The position numbers and the translations under genes are program-made. From Burkholderia sp. MS389 (lineage in GTDB: Bacteria; Pseudomonadota; Gammaproteobacteria; Burkholderiales; Burkholderiaceae): a stretch of 64,000 nt of DNA. Positions 26,745 through 35,409 of the stretch are shown in pieces. The notes under the pieces were generated by a model that was given only the letters and a program-made list of their open reading frames with translations, searched no databases and was not told where the DNA came from. Every line of letters begins with the position of its first letter. Within the stretch, counting starts at the first letter, position 1. Location of the stretch: positions 2,294,001 through 2,358,000 of the forward strand of contig NZ_CP045995.1 in NCBI RefSeq assembly GCF_016899425.1. Direction: 5' to 3'.

Positions 26745-28874
26745 ATGAAACTCAACACGAGCGCGTGCCATGCGCTTCTGATCGCCACGTCGCTGGCCGG
26801 CGCCCGCACTTCGTTTGCGCAGGCGGCCGACGCCGCGGCGACCCTGCCCGCGATTTCCGTCAACGCGGCCGCCGAGCATGCGTCGTACGACGGCGGCCAT
26901 TCGCGCGCGGCGACCAAGACCGACATGTCGCTGATGGACGTGCCGCAGACCGTGAACGTCGTGCCGCACGCGGTGATCGAGGATCAGAACGCGACGTCGC
27001 TGCAGGACGCGTTGCGCAACGTGCCGGGCGTCGGCTTCTCGGTCGGCGACGGCCAACGCGACCAGATCACGATCCGCGGCTTCAACAGCATCACGGACCA
27101 GTACGTCGACGGCATTCGCGACGACGCGCTGTACTACCGCGACCTGTCGAACGTCGATCGCGTGGAGGTGCTGAAGGGGCCGGCGGCCGTGCTGTACGGG
27201 CGCGGCTCGGCGGGCGGCATCGTGAATCGCGTGCTGAAGCGGCCGCAGGCGAACCCGGTGAACGACGTGGGTGTGACGCTCGGCACGCGCGGCGAGCGGC
27301 GCGGCGAATTCGACCTCGGCTGGAACCCGAACGACGCGGCGCGCTTCCGCATGACCGGCGCGGCCGAGAATTCGAACAGCTTCCGCGACCAGTTCCAGCT
27401 CAACCGGCAGGCGATCGCGCCGTCCGCGCAGTTCAAGCTCGACCGCGACACGGTGCTGAACGTCGAATTCGACTACCTGCACGACCGTCGCACGTCCGAC
27501 CAGGGAGTGCCTGCGTATCGCGGCCGGCCGGTCGACGTGCCGATCAACACGTACTACGGGTCGGCTGACGGGGTGAACAGTTCGTACAACGACGTCTCCG
27601 CGAAAAGCGCGACGGTGTCGCTCGATCACCGCTTCAACGATTCGCTGTCGTTCCACGGCGCGATCCGCGCGTACGACTTCTCGCTCGAGCGGAAGAACTA
27701 CGTGAACTACGAGCCGATCAAGACTGCCGCGCACCCGGTCGTCACGCTCGACCAGTCGACGCGCCAGCGTACCGATCACGGCATCGACGGGCTGTTCGAA
27801 CTCACGCAGAAGACGTCGCTGTTCGGCATGCGCCACGAGCTGCTGTACGGGCTGGAGCTGTCGCAGCAGCAGAAGTTCGACACGATCTACAGCGTGACGA
27901 AGGTCGCGACCTACGATCTCTTCAATCCGCAACCGGTCGTCCTGCCCGGCGTGCCGACCGGCACGCGTGCGAAGACGAACGCGTCGACCGTCGTCGGGCT
28001 CGCGGGCGTCTACGCGCAGGACCTGATCTCGCTGACCGAACACTGGAAGGTGCTCGCGGGCCTGCGCTTCGACTACCTGAACCAGATCCGCCACGACTAC
28101 ACGTCGTCGAACGTCAATCTCGACCGTACCGATCATGCGTGGAGCCCGCGCGTCGGGCTGATCTACGAACCGCTCGACTGGCTCACGCTGTACGGGTCGT
28201 TCAGCCAGTCGTTCTCGCCGCTGGCCGACACGCTGATCAGCTCCGGCGCGTTCTCGAACGGCGCCGCGCTCGCGCCACAGAAGACCACCGCGTATGAAGT
28301 CGGCTCGCGCTTCGACCTCGGCGGCAAGGCGACGGCCAGCGTCGCGCTGTTCGACATGCGCCAGACCAACCAGCAGATCGGCGATCCGGCGAATCCCGGC
28401 TACGCGCTGCCGATCGGCACGCAGCACGTGCGTGGGATGGAGCTCGGCTTCACCGGCGAGATCGCGCCGAAGTGGTCGGTGTATGCGGGTTACGCGTACC
28501 TGAACGGCACGGTGGACGGTTCCGCGCAATCGACGGCGGCCGGCCTCGCGGTGTCGAGCAACACGCCGGGGCTGATGCCGCGCCACAGCGCGAACCTGTG
28601 GCTCAAGCGCGAGTTGCCGTACGGCTTCTATGCGGCGGCCGGCATGCAGTTCCAGTCGGCGCGCTATACGTCGGCGAGCGATCTCGTCACGCTGCCGTCG
28701 TTCACGGTGTTCAACCTGGGCGCAGGCTATCGCAGCAAGAAGGTCGACGTGACGCTCACGCTCGACAACCTGTTCAATCGCCGCTACTTCATCTCCGCGC
28801 ACGGCAACGCGGACCTGTACAACATGCCCGGCGATCCGCGCACGCTGACCGCCACGGTGAAGTGGCACATGTAA
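26745..28874 (+). CDS. TonB-dependent siderophore receptor, catecholate type
   Basis: 709 residues. ATG 26745 gives a signal peptide (1-27) cleaved after F-A-Q-A; the frame is open further upstream but those codons precede a proline-rich stretch. The plug contains VDRVEVLKGPAAVLYGRGSAGGIVNRV near residue 140 and the barrel ends in LTATVKWHM. The pattern matches FiuA/Fiu-like ferric-catecholate receptors. It has no strong ribosome site, and its leader holds a Fur-like box and a terminator-shaped hairpin. It is monocistronic as far as I can see. Confidence 0.9.
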   Translation: MKLNTSACHALLIATSLAGARTSFAQAADAAATLPAISVNAAAEHASYDGGHSRAATKTDMSLMDVPQTVNVVPHAVIEDQNATSLQDALRNVPGVGFSVGDGQRDQITIRGFNSITDQYVDGIRDDALYYRDLSNVDRVEVLKGPAAVLYGRGSAGGIVNRVLKRPQANPVNDVGVTLGTRGERRGEFDLGWNPNDAARFRMTGAAENSNSFRDQFQLNRQAIAPSAQFKLDRDTVLNVEFDYLHDRRTSDQGVPAYRGRPVDVPINTYYGSADGVNSSYNDVSAKSATVSLDHRFNDSLSFHGAIRAYDFSLERKNYVNYEPIKTAAHPVVTLDQSTRQRTDHGIDGLFELTQKTSLFGMRHELLYGLELSQQQKFDTIYSVTKVATYDLFNPQPVVLPGVPTGTRAKTNASTVVGLAGVYAQDLISLTEHWKVLAGLRFDYLNQIRHDYTSSNVNLDRTDHAWSPRVGLIYEPLDWLTLYGSFSQSFSPLADTLISSGAFSNGAALAPQKTTAYEVGSRFDLGGKATASVALFDMRQTNQQIGDPANPGYALPIGTQHVRGMELGFTGEIAPKWSVYAGYAYLNGTVDGSAQSTAAGLAVSSNTPGLMPRHSANLWLKRELPYGFYAAAGMQFQSARYTSASDLVTLPSFTVFNLGAGYRSKKVDVTLTLDNLFNRRYFISAHGNADLYNMPGDPRTLTATVKWHM

Positions 28875-28961
28875 CGCACGCGGTGCGCGACAATGCGGGT
28901 CTTCGTCACGATGATCCGCACTTCGCTGCCCATGATCCGCCCCGCGATTGATGTCTCGAGC

Positions 28962-29423
28962 ATGACCGGCCGCGCCCGCGCGCTGTTTTTATCGTTGCTG
29001 GCGTGCGGCCCGCTCGCGGCCGGGGCGCAGACGATCCCGGCGGATGCCGAGCCGGCTTGCCATGCGATGCAGATCGACCGGACGATCACGCTGTCGGGGC
29101 GTTACGCGCTCGACTACGGCGACGAATCGATCGGGTCGGACGTGTGGTTCGAAGAGGACGACGCATCGGCGCGACGCTTGCCCGCCCGCTCGCAACGCGC
29201 GGGCGTGATCGTTTTCACGAACCAGCACGAGGCGAGACGCGGGCTACGGCTACCGGCCGTGCAACCCCGCGGCGTATGCCGGTTCGACGGGCGTGCGACG
29301 CTCGTGATCCGCGATCTGGAGACGGCGTGTCCCGGGCTGGAAACGCCCGATCGTGCGCGGCTGGTGAAGGTCGTGGCGGCCGACGTGCCGTCGCGACACG
29401 CATGCGCAGCCGCCGCGCGATGA
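28962..29423 (+). CDS. Hypothetical exported protein
   Basis: 153 residues from ATG 28962 (an ATG at 28893 in the same frame is possible). A hydrophobic N terminus ending in A-A-G-A-Q looks like a signal peptide. The mature part has the pattern ITLSGRYALDYG and VCRFDGRATLVIRD, with two or three Cys that could form disulfides. No family recognised. It follows the TonB receptor by about 90 bases on the same strand and is convergent with a LysR gene, so it may be co-transcribed with the receptor. Confidence 0.5.
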   Translation: MTGRARALFLSLLACGPLAAGAQTIPADAEPACHAMQIDRTITLSGRYALDYGDESIGSDVWFEEDDASARRLPARSQRAGVIVFTNQHEARRGLRLPAVQPRGVCRFDGRATLVIRDLETACPGLETPDRARLVKVVAADVPSRHACAAAAR

Positions 29424-29442
29424 CGCCGGTGCGACGCCGCCG

Positions 29443-30399
29443 TTACTCGACGTCCTCGTCGTCTTCCTCATCTTCCGCATCGGCGTCGTGCGCATCGCGC
29501 TCCGGCGCCGCATACGCGCTCGCCTGTTCGAGCAGCCAGCCGCGGAACGATTCCAGCGGCTTGCTGTGGCTGAACTCGGTCGGATACACGAGGTAGTACG
29601 CCGAATCGCCGACGGTTGCCGCATCGCACGGCACGACGAGGCCGAGCTGCTGCAACTGTTCCTCGACGAAGAACTTCGGCACGAGCGCGACGCCGAGCCC
29701 GGCCGCGGCCGCGCTGATCAGCATCGTATGCAGTTCGTAGCGCACGCCCTGCATCGTGCGGATGTCCTCGACGCCGTGCGTCTCGAACCACTGCGCCCAC
29801 GCGCCGGGGCGCGTCGTCGAGTGCAGCAGCGGATACGCGAGCAGATCCTCGACACGCTCGACCGGCCCGTTCAGCAGCGCGGGCGCGCAGATCGGCACGA
29901 CTTCCTCGCCGAACAGGTAGTCGGACGACGTGCCGGGCCAGGTCGGCTTGCCGTAGTGGATCGCGGCTTCGAAGTGCGTGTCCTCGAACGAGAACAGGTC
30001 GGTGCGGCTGCCCATGTTCACGCGCACGTCCGGCGTGCGGTCGTAGAAGCTCTTGATGCGCGGAATCAGCCAGTGCGACGCGAAGGTCGGCAGCACCGCG
30101 AGTTCCAGGTAACCGCCGCCGCTGCCATGAGCGATGATCGACAGCGTGTCGCGGTCGAGCGCTTCCAGCGCGCGCCGCACCTGCGTGCCGTACAGCTTGC
30201 CGGCGCGCGTCAGCACGACGCGCTGCTTCACGCGCGCGAACAGCCGCACGCCGAGGCTCGCCTCCAGCGTCGCGATCTGCCGCGACACCGCGCTTTCGGT
30301 CAGGAACAGCTCCTTGGCCGCGTGCGTGAAGCTCTCGTGGCGGGCGGCGGCTTCGAACGCCACGAGCGCGCCCATGTTGGGAATCTTGAATTTACGCAT
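29443..30399 (-). CDS. LysR family regulator with acidic tail
   Basis: 318 residues, start ATG 30399. The N-terminal helix-turn-helix reads FEAAARHESFTHAAKELFLTESAVSRQIATLEASLGV, the GcvA/AmpR-like subgroup, followed by the periplasmic-binding-like effector domain. The last ~16 residues are almost purely acidic (DADAEDEEDDEDVE), unusual for the family. It is divergent from hglS across 225 bases that are AT-rich near 30465-30510, and it most likely regulates that gene; the co-inducer would then be a lysine or 2-oxoadipate catabolite (inference). Confidence 0.87.
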   Translation of the reverse strand: MRKFKIPNMGALVAFEAAARHESFTHAAKELFLTESAVSRQIATLEASLGVRLFARVKQRVVLTRAGKLYGTQVRRALEALDRDTLSIIAHGSGGGYLELAVLPTFASHWLIPRIKSFYDRTPDVRVNMGSRTDLFSFEDTHFEAAIHYGKPTWPGTSSDYLFGEEVVPICAPALLNGPVERVEDLLAYPLLHSTTRPGAWAQWFETHGVEDIRTMQGVRYELHTMLISAAAAGLGVALVPKFFVEEQLQQLGLVVPCDAATVGDSAYYLVYPTEFSHSKPLESFRGWLLEQASAYAAPERDAHDADAEDEEDDEDVE

Positions 30400-30624
30400 G
30401 ATGTTCGATTCGTCTGACGAACGCACCTGCCCGGTGCGGGCCGGCGGGCGGAGCCGGGAGCGGCCAATAATTCCAAAAACTCATCACATATCAATTTAAT
30501 CTCGCTTTACGCCCGGCTGCAACCCTTTGAATAATGCTCCCCACGCAAGGTCAGGCGCTCGTGGGGCGGCCGGCCGACGAGTTGCCGGCACGTTTGCCGG
30601 CGGTCCCCCGAGACGAGAATCCCG

Positions 30625-31653
30625 ATGCGCAATCCGAATATCGACAGCCTGCTGACGAAGCTGCTGGGACAGGCGAAGACCGACGCCCTGTTCTCCACCC
30701 TTAACATGCCGGCCATCCTCGAGGAATGGGAAGACGGCGTCGTGACGCGCGCGGAAATCGCGCAGGCGATGAACATGGCGCTGTTCGAAGGGCTGCTCGA
30801 GCGTTCGGCGAACGGCCGCGCGTACACGGCCGACGCGGTCGAAAGCGGCGGCTCGGTCTATTTCGACCACGGCGCGTTGCGCACGGTGCGCTGGCCGCAC
30901 ACGGGCGCGTTGCCGCCGGGCGAGGCCGCGTTCACGCGCATCCTGCGGCCGCTCGGCTTTCGCCTGAACGGCCGTTACCCGCTCGACAAGCTCGGCATGA
31001 CCGGCCGCGCGTATGCGCATGAGGACGCGCCGGACGAAATCGCACAGTTCTTCGTCAGCGAACTGCATCCGGAGCGCTTCTCGAAGGAATTCCAGCAGGC
31101 CGTGACGAACGTCGTCGGCTCGTCGCGCGATCCGCTGTCGCCGGCGGCCGTCGCGCTGCTGTGGGAAGTCGAGCGCGAAGGCTGGCTGTCGCTGGAAGCC
31201 GCGCATGCGCTGCTGCCGGAGATCGTCGGCGCGTTCGCGCGTCAGCACGACGTGCCGAGCGAACTCGACTACGAGACGCTGCTGATGGAATCGGCGGAAA
31301 TGGCGTGGATCGCGACCGAGGGCAATGCGTTCAATCACGCGACCGACCGCGTCGCCGACGTGTTCAAGCTGTCCGACGACGAGAAGGCGAAGGGCCGGCC
31401 GATGAAGCCGGAAGTCGAACGCTCGCGCTCGGGCCGTGTGTTCCAGACGGCCTATCGCGCGGATACGGTCGAGCGCGAGTTCCGTACCCGCGACGGCGGC
31501 ACGGTCAAGCGCAACGTGCCGGGATCGTTCTACGAGTTCATCACGCGCAAGCGCACGTTCGACCAGGCGGCGCGTCGCTGGGTGACCGACCTGCGCTTCG
31601 ACGCGGGCAACGCGCAAGGCATCTTCAAGATGACGGCAAACGCGGCGAAGTAA
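30625..31653 (+). CDS. hglS: 2-Oxoadipate dioxygenase/decarboxylase (DUF1338)
   Basis: 342 residues. DUF1338 enzymes are Fe(II) proteins; the characterised HglS turns 2-oxoadipate into D-2-hydroxyglutarate in D-lysine breakdown. Visible are the metal ligands H82 (YFDHGALRT, with R86 for substrate), H238 (FNHATDRV) and E304 (FYEFITR), plus the VVGSSRDPLS and GRVFQTAYR segments. It is shorter than the ~460-residue Pseudomonas enzyme, as in many Burkholderia forms. Divergent LysR upstream; strong terminator downstream. Confidence 0.87.
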   Translation: MRNPNIDSLLTKLLGQAKTDALFSTLNMPAILEEWEDGVVTRAEIAQAMNMALFEGLLERSANGRAYTADAVESGGSVYFDHGALRTVRWPHTGALPPGEAAFTRILRPLGFRLNGRYPLDKLGMTGRAYAHEDAPDEIAQFFVSELHPERFSKEFQQAVTNVVGSSRDPLSPAAVALLWEVEREGWLSLEAAHALLPEIVGAFARQHDVPSELDYETLLMESAEMAWIATEGNAFNHATDRVADVFKLSDDEKAKGRPMKPEVERSRSGRVFQTAYRADTVEREFRTRDGGTVKRNVPGSFYEFITRKRTFDQAARRWVTDLRFDAGNAQGIFKMTANAAK

Positions 31654-31681
31654 GCGCGACGCGTCGCGCATGCACACGCAG

Positions 31682-31718
31682 ATGGGCCGGCGGCTGGTTT
31701 CAGCCGTCGGCCCATTTT
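31682..31718 (+). terminator. Terminator of hglS
   Basis: A 15-base stem (31682-31696 with 31701-31715, one G-T pair, loop GTTT) ending in TTTTC. It lies 28 bases after the hglS stop. Confidence 0.85.
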
Positions 31719-31740
31719 CATCGACGAGGCGTCACATGCA

Positions 31741-31824
31741 TCAGAAGAGGTGCGTGACCAGATAAAACAGCACCAGCAGCCCGATCGGTACACCGAGCAG
31801 CCATGCGATCAGATATTTGCCCAT
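31741..31824 (-). CDS. 27-residue membrane peptide
   Basis: An ATG at 31824 is preceded by GGAGG with an eight-base spacer, a strong start signal, and the frame ends at TGA 31741-31743. The product begins MGKYLIAWLLG, contains one continuous hydrophobic helix and ends in T-H-L-F. It is too short for standard gene callers. It is the last gene of a minus-strand run with csbD and BON genes, so it is probably a stress-related small membrane protein. Confidence 0.7.
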   Translation of the reverse strand: MGKYLIAWLLGVPIGLLVLFYLVTHLF

Positions 31825-31887
31825 GTCGTTGTCCTCCGCGTGGCCGCGACGCGGCGTGCGTCGCGGCGGGGTGAGACGACTGGCGCG

Positions 31888-32085
31888 TTACAGCTCGCGG
31901 TCGAATTCCTTCAACTGCCTCTCGGCTTCGTCGCGGGCGATCCCGTAACGCTCCTGGATCTTCCCGGCCAGATAATCGCGATTGCCTTCCGCGACCTGGA
32001 GATCGTCGTCGGTCAGCTTGCCCCACTTGGCCTTCAGCTTGCCGGTGAGCTGTTTCCACTGACCCTTGATCTTGTCTTCGTTCAT
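31888..32085 (-). CDS. CsbD family stress protein
   Basis: 65 residues with the CsbD pattern: MNEDKIKGQWKQLTGKLKAKWGKLTDDDL, then GNRDYLAGKIQERYGI. CsbD proteins are small, hydrophilic and bind no known ligand; CsbD of Bacillus is under general stress control. The start has AAGGAGCAC-type ribosome site upstream. It lies between the BON-domain gene and the 27-residue membrane peptide on the same strand; a second CsbD gene is at 34804. Confidence 0.9.
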   Translation of the reverse strand: MNEDKIKGQWKQLTGKLKAKWGKLTDDDLQVAEGNRDYLAGKIQERYGIARDEAERQLKEFDREL

Positions 32086-32141
32086 GGTGTGCTCCTTGTG
32101 TACGGGGAGAAAAGTGCGGCGGTCGGCCGCCGCGTGGTAGC

Positions 32142-32492
32142 TCAGCCCTTCGCCTTCAGGCCGGATGCGTCGACGTGCTTCACGCCCTTGACCGCGCGCG
32201 TCACGGCGACGGCCTTCTTCACGGCGGTCTTGGTCGGCAGCACGCCCGTGAGCGTGACGACGCCGTCGACCGTCTTCACGCTGACGTCGGTGCTTTCCAC
32301 GCCCTTGGTGGTGGCGAGCTCACCCTTCACCTTGGTCGTGATCCACGTGTCGGTGACAGGCTGGTTCGATTCGGTCGCCATGCCGCTGTCGGTCGACGAG
32401 GCTTGGGCGTGCGCGTTCGTGAGCGGGGCAGCGGAAAGCAGGAAAGCCGCGCTGACGGCGAGCAGCGTCGAAAGGTGCGAGGTCTTGTTCAT
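32142..32492 (-). CDS. BON domain periplasmic protein
   Basis: 116 residues, start 32492 with AGGAGA upstream. A signal peptide (1-29, ending in A-H-A-Q-A) is followed by one BON domain (about 47-114): DTWITTKVKGELATTKGVES, VKTVDGVVTLTGVLPTKTAV, and a final VKGVKHVDAS. BON domains (as in OsmY) bind phospholipid or help stabilise the envelope under osmotic stress. A GCAC-N11-GTGC dyad lies 45 bases upstream of the start codon. Confidence 0.88.
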   Translation of the reverse strand: MNKTSHLSTLLAVSAAFLLSAAPLTNAHAQASSTDSGMATESNQPVTDTWITTKVKGELATTKGVESTDVSVKTVDGVVTLTGVLPTKTAVKKAVAVTRAVKGVKHVDASGLKAKG

Positions 32493-32536
32493 TGATGTTC
32501 TCCTTCGATTGGCGGGTTGAATCAGTTGCTGCGGGA

Positions 32537-32555
32537 GCACGGATCGTTCCCGTGC
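32537..32555. promoter_or_regulatory. GYAC-N11-GTGC dyad, site C (BON gene)
   Basis: GCAC (32537-32540), eleven bases, GTGC (32552-32555), with the inner GG/CC extending the symmetry. It is 45 bases upstream of the BON start codon and shares its form with the sites at 32978 and 34680. Confidence 0.5.
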
Positions 32556-32566
32556 ACTTCGGCGCG

Positions 32567-32731
32567 TTAGCGGGCGATCGGCGTGTCGTAGCCGGGCTCG
32601 CGCGGCGGCATGTCGGGGCGCGGCACGTCGGGCGGCAGCGGCACCGGCGGATCGGTGCCGGGCGCCGGTTCGGGCGGGTGATCCGGGGCCGGCTCGGGCC
32701 GCGTCGGATCGGGTGTCTGTTGCAATTTCAT
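32567..32731 (-). CDS. 54-residue proline-rich peptide
   Basis: ATG 32731 is preceded by GGAGG with an eight-base spacer. The product is about one-third proline with acidic residues (for example PEPAPDHPPEPAPGTD) and has no hydrophobic segment, so it should be unstructured and soluble. No function is known. It is at the head of the minus-strand run leading into the BON and CsbD genes. Confidence 0.6.
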   Translation of the reverse strand: MKLQQTPDPTRPEPAPDHPPEPAPGTDPPVPLPPDVPRPDMPPREPGYDTPIAR

Positions 32732-33087
32732 CCGGTGTCCTCCTCTGCGGTATGAAAGGGCGGCGCCTGAGCGCCGATGCAGTACCAGCGTACCGACGCG
32801 AACGCGAGCGGACATCGCGCAAATTCACCTGATCGGCTAGTGCGTTTGCACTGGGGACGGAACGGACGGGCGGGCACGCGACGTGCACCATGACCTGGGC
32901 AATGCTGCGTGACGGGCGCGCGGGCTGCGCTGCGCCATTGGGCGGGGCGCCGCACGAAACGCGGGCGGCGTGCGAATGTACTATTCGAGATAGTGCATCC
33001 GCGCCTGTCGCGCCGTTGCGCCGCACGTGATCATCGCCGCACCCGCCGGCCGGCGCGTGACGCTGCAACGGGCGCCCGGCCGCACTG
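32732..33087. other. Divergent intergenic region
   Basis: 356 bases between the minus-strand stress run and the PAS-LuxR gene. Besides dyad A (32978-32996) it has AGTGC (32839-32843) / GCACT (32848-32852), an inverted pair in the opposite sense, and an isolated TGCACCA half-site at 32884-32890. I see no coding sequence. Confidence 0.45.
32978..32996. promoter_or_regulatory. GYAC-N11-GTGC dyad, site A (PAS-LuxR gene)
   Basis: GTAC (32978-32981), eleven bases, GTGC (32993-32996), flanked to give TGTACTA and TAGTGCA arms. About 90 bases upstream of the PAS-LuxR gene. The surrounding 44 bases (32970-33013) match 34672-34715 at 34 positions. Confidence 0.6.
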
Positions 33088-34662
33088 TTGACGCTCATGT
33101 TTGACGACAGGGACAACGAATCGATGAACGAACCAGTAGACGAACAGGTGCTCAAGTCGCATACCGACCGGCGCCAGCTGCACCAGATCATCGCGGGACT
33201 CACCGAGGGCGTGATCCTGATCGAGCCCGACCAGCGGATCGTCTGGGCGAACGAGGCCGCGCTCGCGATGCATGGCGTGACCGAGCTCAAGGCGCTCGGC
33301 GCGAACGTCACCGAATACCGCGAGCGGTTCCGGCTGCGCTACCGGAACAACCATCCGGTGCGCGACGGCCACTATCCGATGGATCGCGTGATCGCCGGCG
33401 AGGAGTTCAGCGACGTGACGGTCGAGGTCGAATCGGCCGCCGACGAATCGGTGAGCTGGGTTCACCGCATCCGCAGCCTCGTGCTGACGAACGCGGCCGG
33501 CGCACCCGACTGCCTCGCGCTCGTGCTGCACGACGCGACCGAATGGGCGAGTGCCGAGGAGCGCTTCGAGCGCACTTTCAACGCGAATCCGGCGCCGGCC
33601 GTGATCTGCCGGCTCGACGACCTGCGCTACGTTAAGGTCAACCAGGGCTTCCTCGACATGACGGGCCACGCACGCGACGACGTGCTCGGCCGCTCGGTAT
33701 ACGAGGTCGACGTGCTCGAACAGGCCGAGCGGCGCGAGCTGGCGATCGAGCGGCTCGGCGAAGGCGCGACGATCCCGCAGATGGAAGCCGTGCTGAAACT
33801 GGCCGACGGCAGCACCAAGGCGGTGGTCGTCGCCGGGCAGCCGATCGACATGAACGGCGAGGCGTGCATGCTGTTCACGTTCATGGATCTCGAGCCGCGC
33901 AAGCAGGCCGAGCGCGCGCTGATGCAAAGCGAGGAACGCTTCGCGACCGCCTTCCGGATGGCGCCGGTCGCGATGGCGATCGTCACGGCTGACGGTTTCG
34001 AGCTGCTCGACGTGAACGACGCGTTTGCCGCGATGACGGGCCACGCGCAGCCCGACCTGCTCGGCAAATCCGCGGACGAGATCGGGCTGTGGGCCGAACG
34101 CGGCGTATGGCCGCGCATCGAAGGCCGGCTCGTGCGCGACGGCAACGTGCGCAACGCGGACGTGCAGATCCGCACGCGCGACGGCGACGTCCGCGATTGC
34201 GTCGTGTCGGCCGACCCCGTCGCGATTCACGGGCGCGACTGCCTGCTCGTCGCGCTGCTCGACATCAGCGATCGCAAGCGCACCGAGATGGAGCTCGTCT
34301 ATGCGATCGAGACCGCGATGCAGGATGCGTCGTGGTTCAGCCGCACGCTGATCGAGAAACTCGCGAACGTGCGACGCGCGAATGCGCCGGATGCGGGCGC
34401 GCAGCTGTCCGACCTGACCGCGCGCGAACGCGACGTGTTCGACCTGCTGTGCCATGGTCTCGCCGACAAGGAGATCGCCGGTCGTCTCGGGCTGGCGCCG
34501 AACACCGTGCGCAATCACGTCGCGACGATCTACGCGAAGCTCGACGTGCACAGCCGCGCCGAGGCGATCGTCTGGGCGCGCGAGCGCGGGATCGTCGGCG
34601 CGGCCGCGGCCGAAACGAACGGCGCGCGTGGCGACAAGGGCGGCGCGAAGGACAAGGACTGA
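33088..34662 (+). CDS. Triple-PAS LuxR-type regulator
   Basis: Up to 524 residues; the start is uncertain among ATG 33088, 33097 and 33124, none with a strong ribosome site. Three PAS-like domains follow each other (about 20-150, 155-275, 280-410), the second and third with the D-V-N-x-x-F-x-x-M-T-G-H motif, and a LuxR helix-turn-helix lies at about 445-505 (LTARERDVFDLLCHGLADKEIAGRLGLAPNTVRNHVATIYAKL). There is no kinase domain, so it should sense a ligand or redox state and bind DNA directly. It is flanked by two near-identical dyads and surrounded by CsbD and BON stress genes, its likely targets. Confidence 0.88.
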   Translation: MTLMFDDRDNESMNEPVDEQVLKSHTDRRQLHQIIAGLTEGVILIEPDQRIVWANEAALAMHGVTELKALGANVTEYRERFRLRYRNNHPVRDGHYPMDRVIAGEEFSDVTVEVESAADESVSWVHRIRSLVLTNAAGAPDCLALVLHDATEWASAEERFERTFNANPAPAVICRLDDLRYVKVNQGFLDMTGHARDDVLGRSVYEVDVLEQAERRELAIERLGEGATIPQMEAVLKLADGSTKAVVVAGQPIDMNGEACMLFTFMDLEPRKQAERALMQSEERFATAFRMAPVAMAIVTADGFELLDVNDAFAAMTGHAQPDLLGKSADEIGLWAERGVWPRIEGRLVRDGNVRNADVQIRTRDGDVRDCVVSADPVAIHGRDCLLVALLDISDRKRTEMELVYAIETAMQDASWFSRTLIEKLANVRRANAPDAGAQLSDLTARERDVFDLLCHGLADKEIAGRLGLAPNTVRNHVATIYAKLDVHSRAEAIVWARERGIVGAAAAETNGARGDKGGAKDKD

Positions 34663-34679
34663 CGGCGTTCGGTGCGAAT

Positions 34680-34698
34680 GCACCATGCGCACTGGTGC
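34680..34698. promoter_or_regulatory. GYAC-N11-GTGC dyad, site B (second csbD gene)
   Basis: GCAC (34680-34683), eleven bases, GTGC (34695-34698), with perfect seven-base arms TGCACCA and TGGTGCA. It begins 17 bases after the PAS-LuxR stop and 105 bases before the second CsbD gene. Confidence 0.6.
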
Positions 34699-34803
34699 AT
34701 CCGCATCTGCCGCGCGCGGCGCCCGCTTGCGATCCTGTCCGCTCGGCGGTGCCGCGCAGGCCGCTGCATTGCCGGCTTTCCTCAACCATCGCAGGAGAAG
34801 ACC

Positions 34804-34995
34804 ATGGACAGGAATCGCATCGAAGGCAAGCTCAAACAGGTCAAGGGTTCGGTCAAGGAAGCACTGGGCAAGGTGACGGGCGACCGCGAGACCGAAGCGG
34901 AAGGCGTCGCCGAACAGCAGGCCGGAAAACTTCAGGAGAAGGCCGGCGAGGCGGCCGATGCGGTGCGCCACCACACGGGCACCGACCGGCACTGA
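34804..34995 (+). CDS. CsbD family stress protein, second copy
   Basis: 63 residues with AGGAGA upstream of ATG 34804. The pattern MDRNRIEGKLKQVKGSVKEALGKVTGDRETEAEG is typical CsbD, ending in a His-rich tail (HHTGTDRH). It lies downstream of the PAS-LuxR regulator and behind dyad B, which suggests direct control by that protein. It differs clearly from the first copy at 31888 (shorter GxW region), so the two are not a recent duplication. Confidence 0.9.
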   Translation: MDRNRIEGKLKQVKGSVKEALGKVTGDRETEAEGVAEQQAGKLQEKAGEAADAVRHHTGTDRH

Positions 34996-35409
34996 CCGAT
35001 GATGCGGCGCCGGCTGTCGGCGTCGCGAAGGCCGGACGGCGTCGCCACGATGATGCGTTGCCGGCATGACCGCGCCGGCCTTTACCCGGCGAAGCGACCG
35101 CCATTTCCCCTCGGAACACCTCCCTCCACGGCCCGCCGTCGTACGGGCCGCGGATCGGCCATGAATCCGGAACTTGATGACAAATCCTCACAACGTAGTT
35201 CCGATATTTCGTTTGCTGCACGGGTATTGGCTACCCACAATCCATTCACCTCTTTCGCGATGAAAGGTTCTTCGGAGACGGAATCGCGGTGATCGGCGCA
35301 CCGGTCGCGCGCATTGCGCGTCGGCAGCGCAAGACATCATCGGCGCGCAGGAGGTTGCCGACGCGCGCCGATCGCGCGTTGCATCCCGACTCTCACAAGA
35401 AGGACTGCC
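34996..35409. other. Intergenic region
   Basis: 414 bases without a supported gene. A 43-codon frame at 35161 has no ribosome site. GGGTA/TACCC (35222-35226 with 35232-35236) forms a small hairpin, and the AT-richer stretch 35170-35260 is the likely promoter region for the binding-protein gene that follows. Confidence 0.35.

Noticed and set aside
32100-32117. GTAC-N10-GTGC upstream of the first csbD gene
   Set aside because: Spacing is one base short of the other three dyads, so I did not count it as a site.
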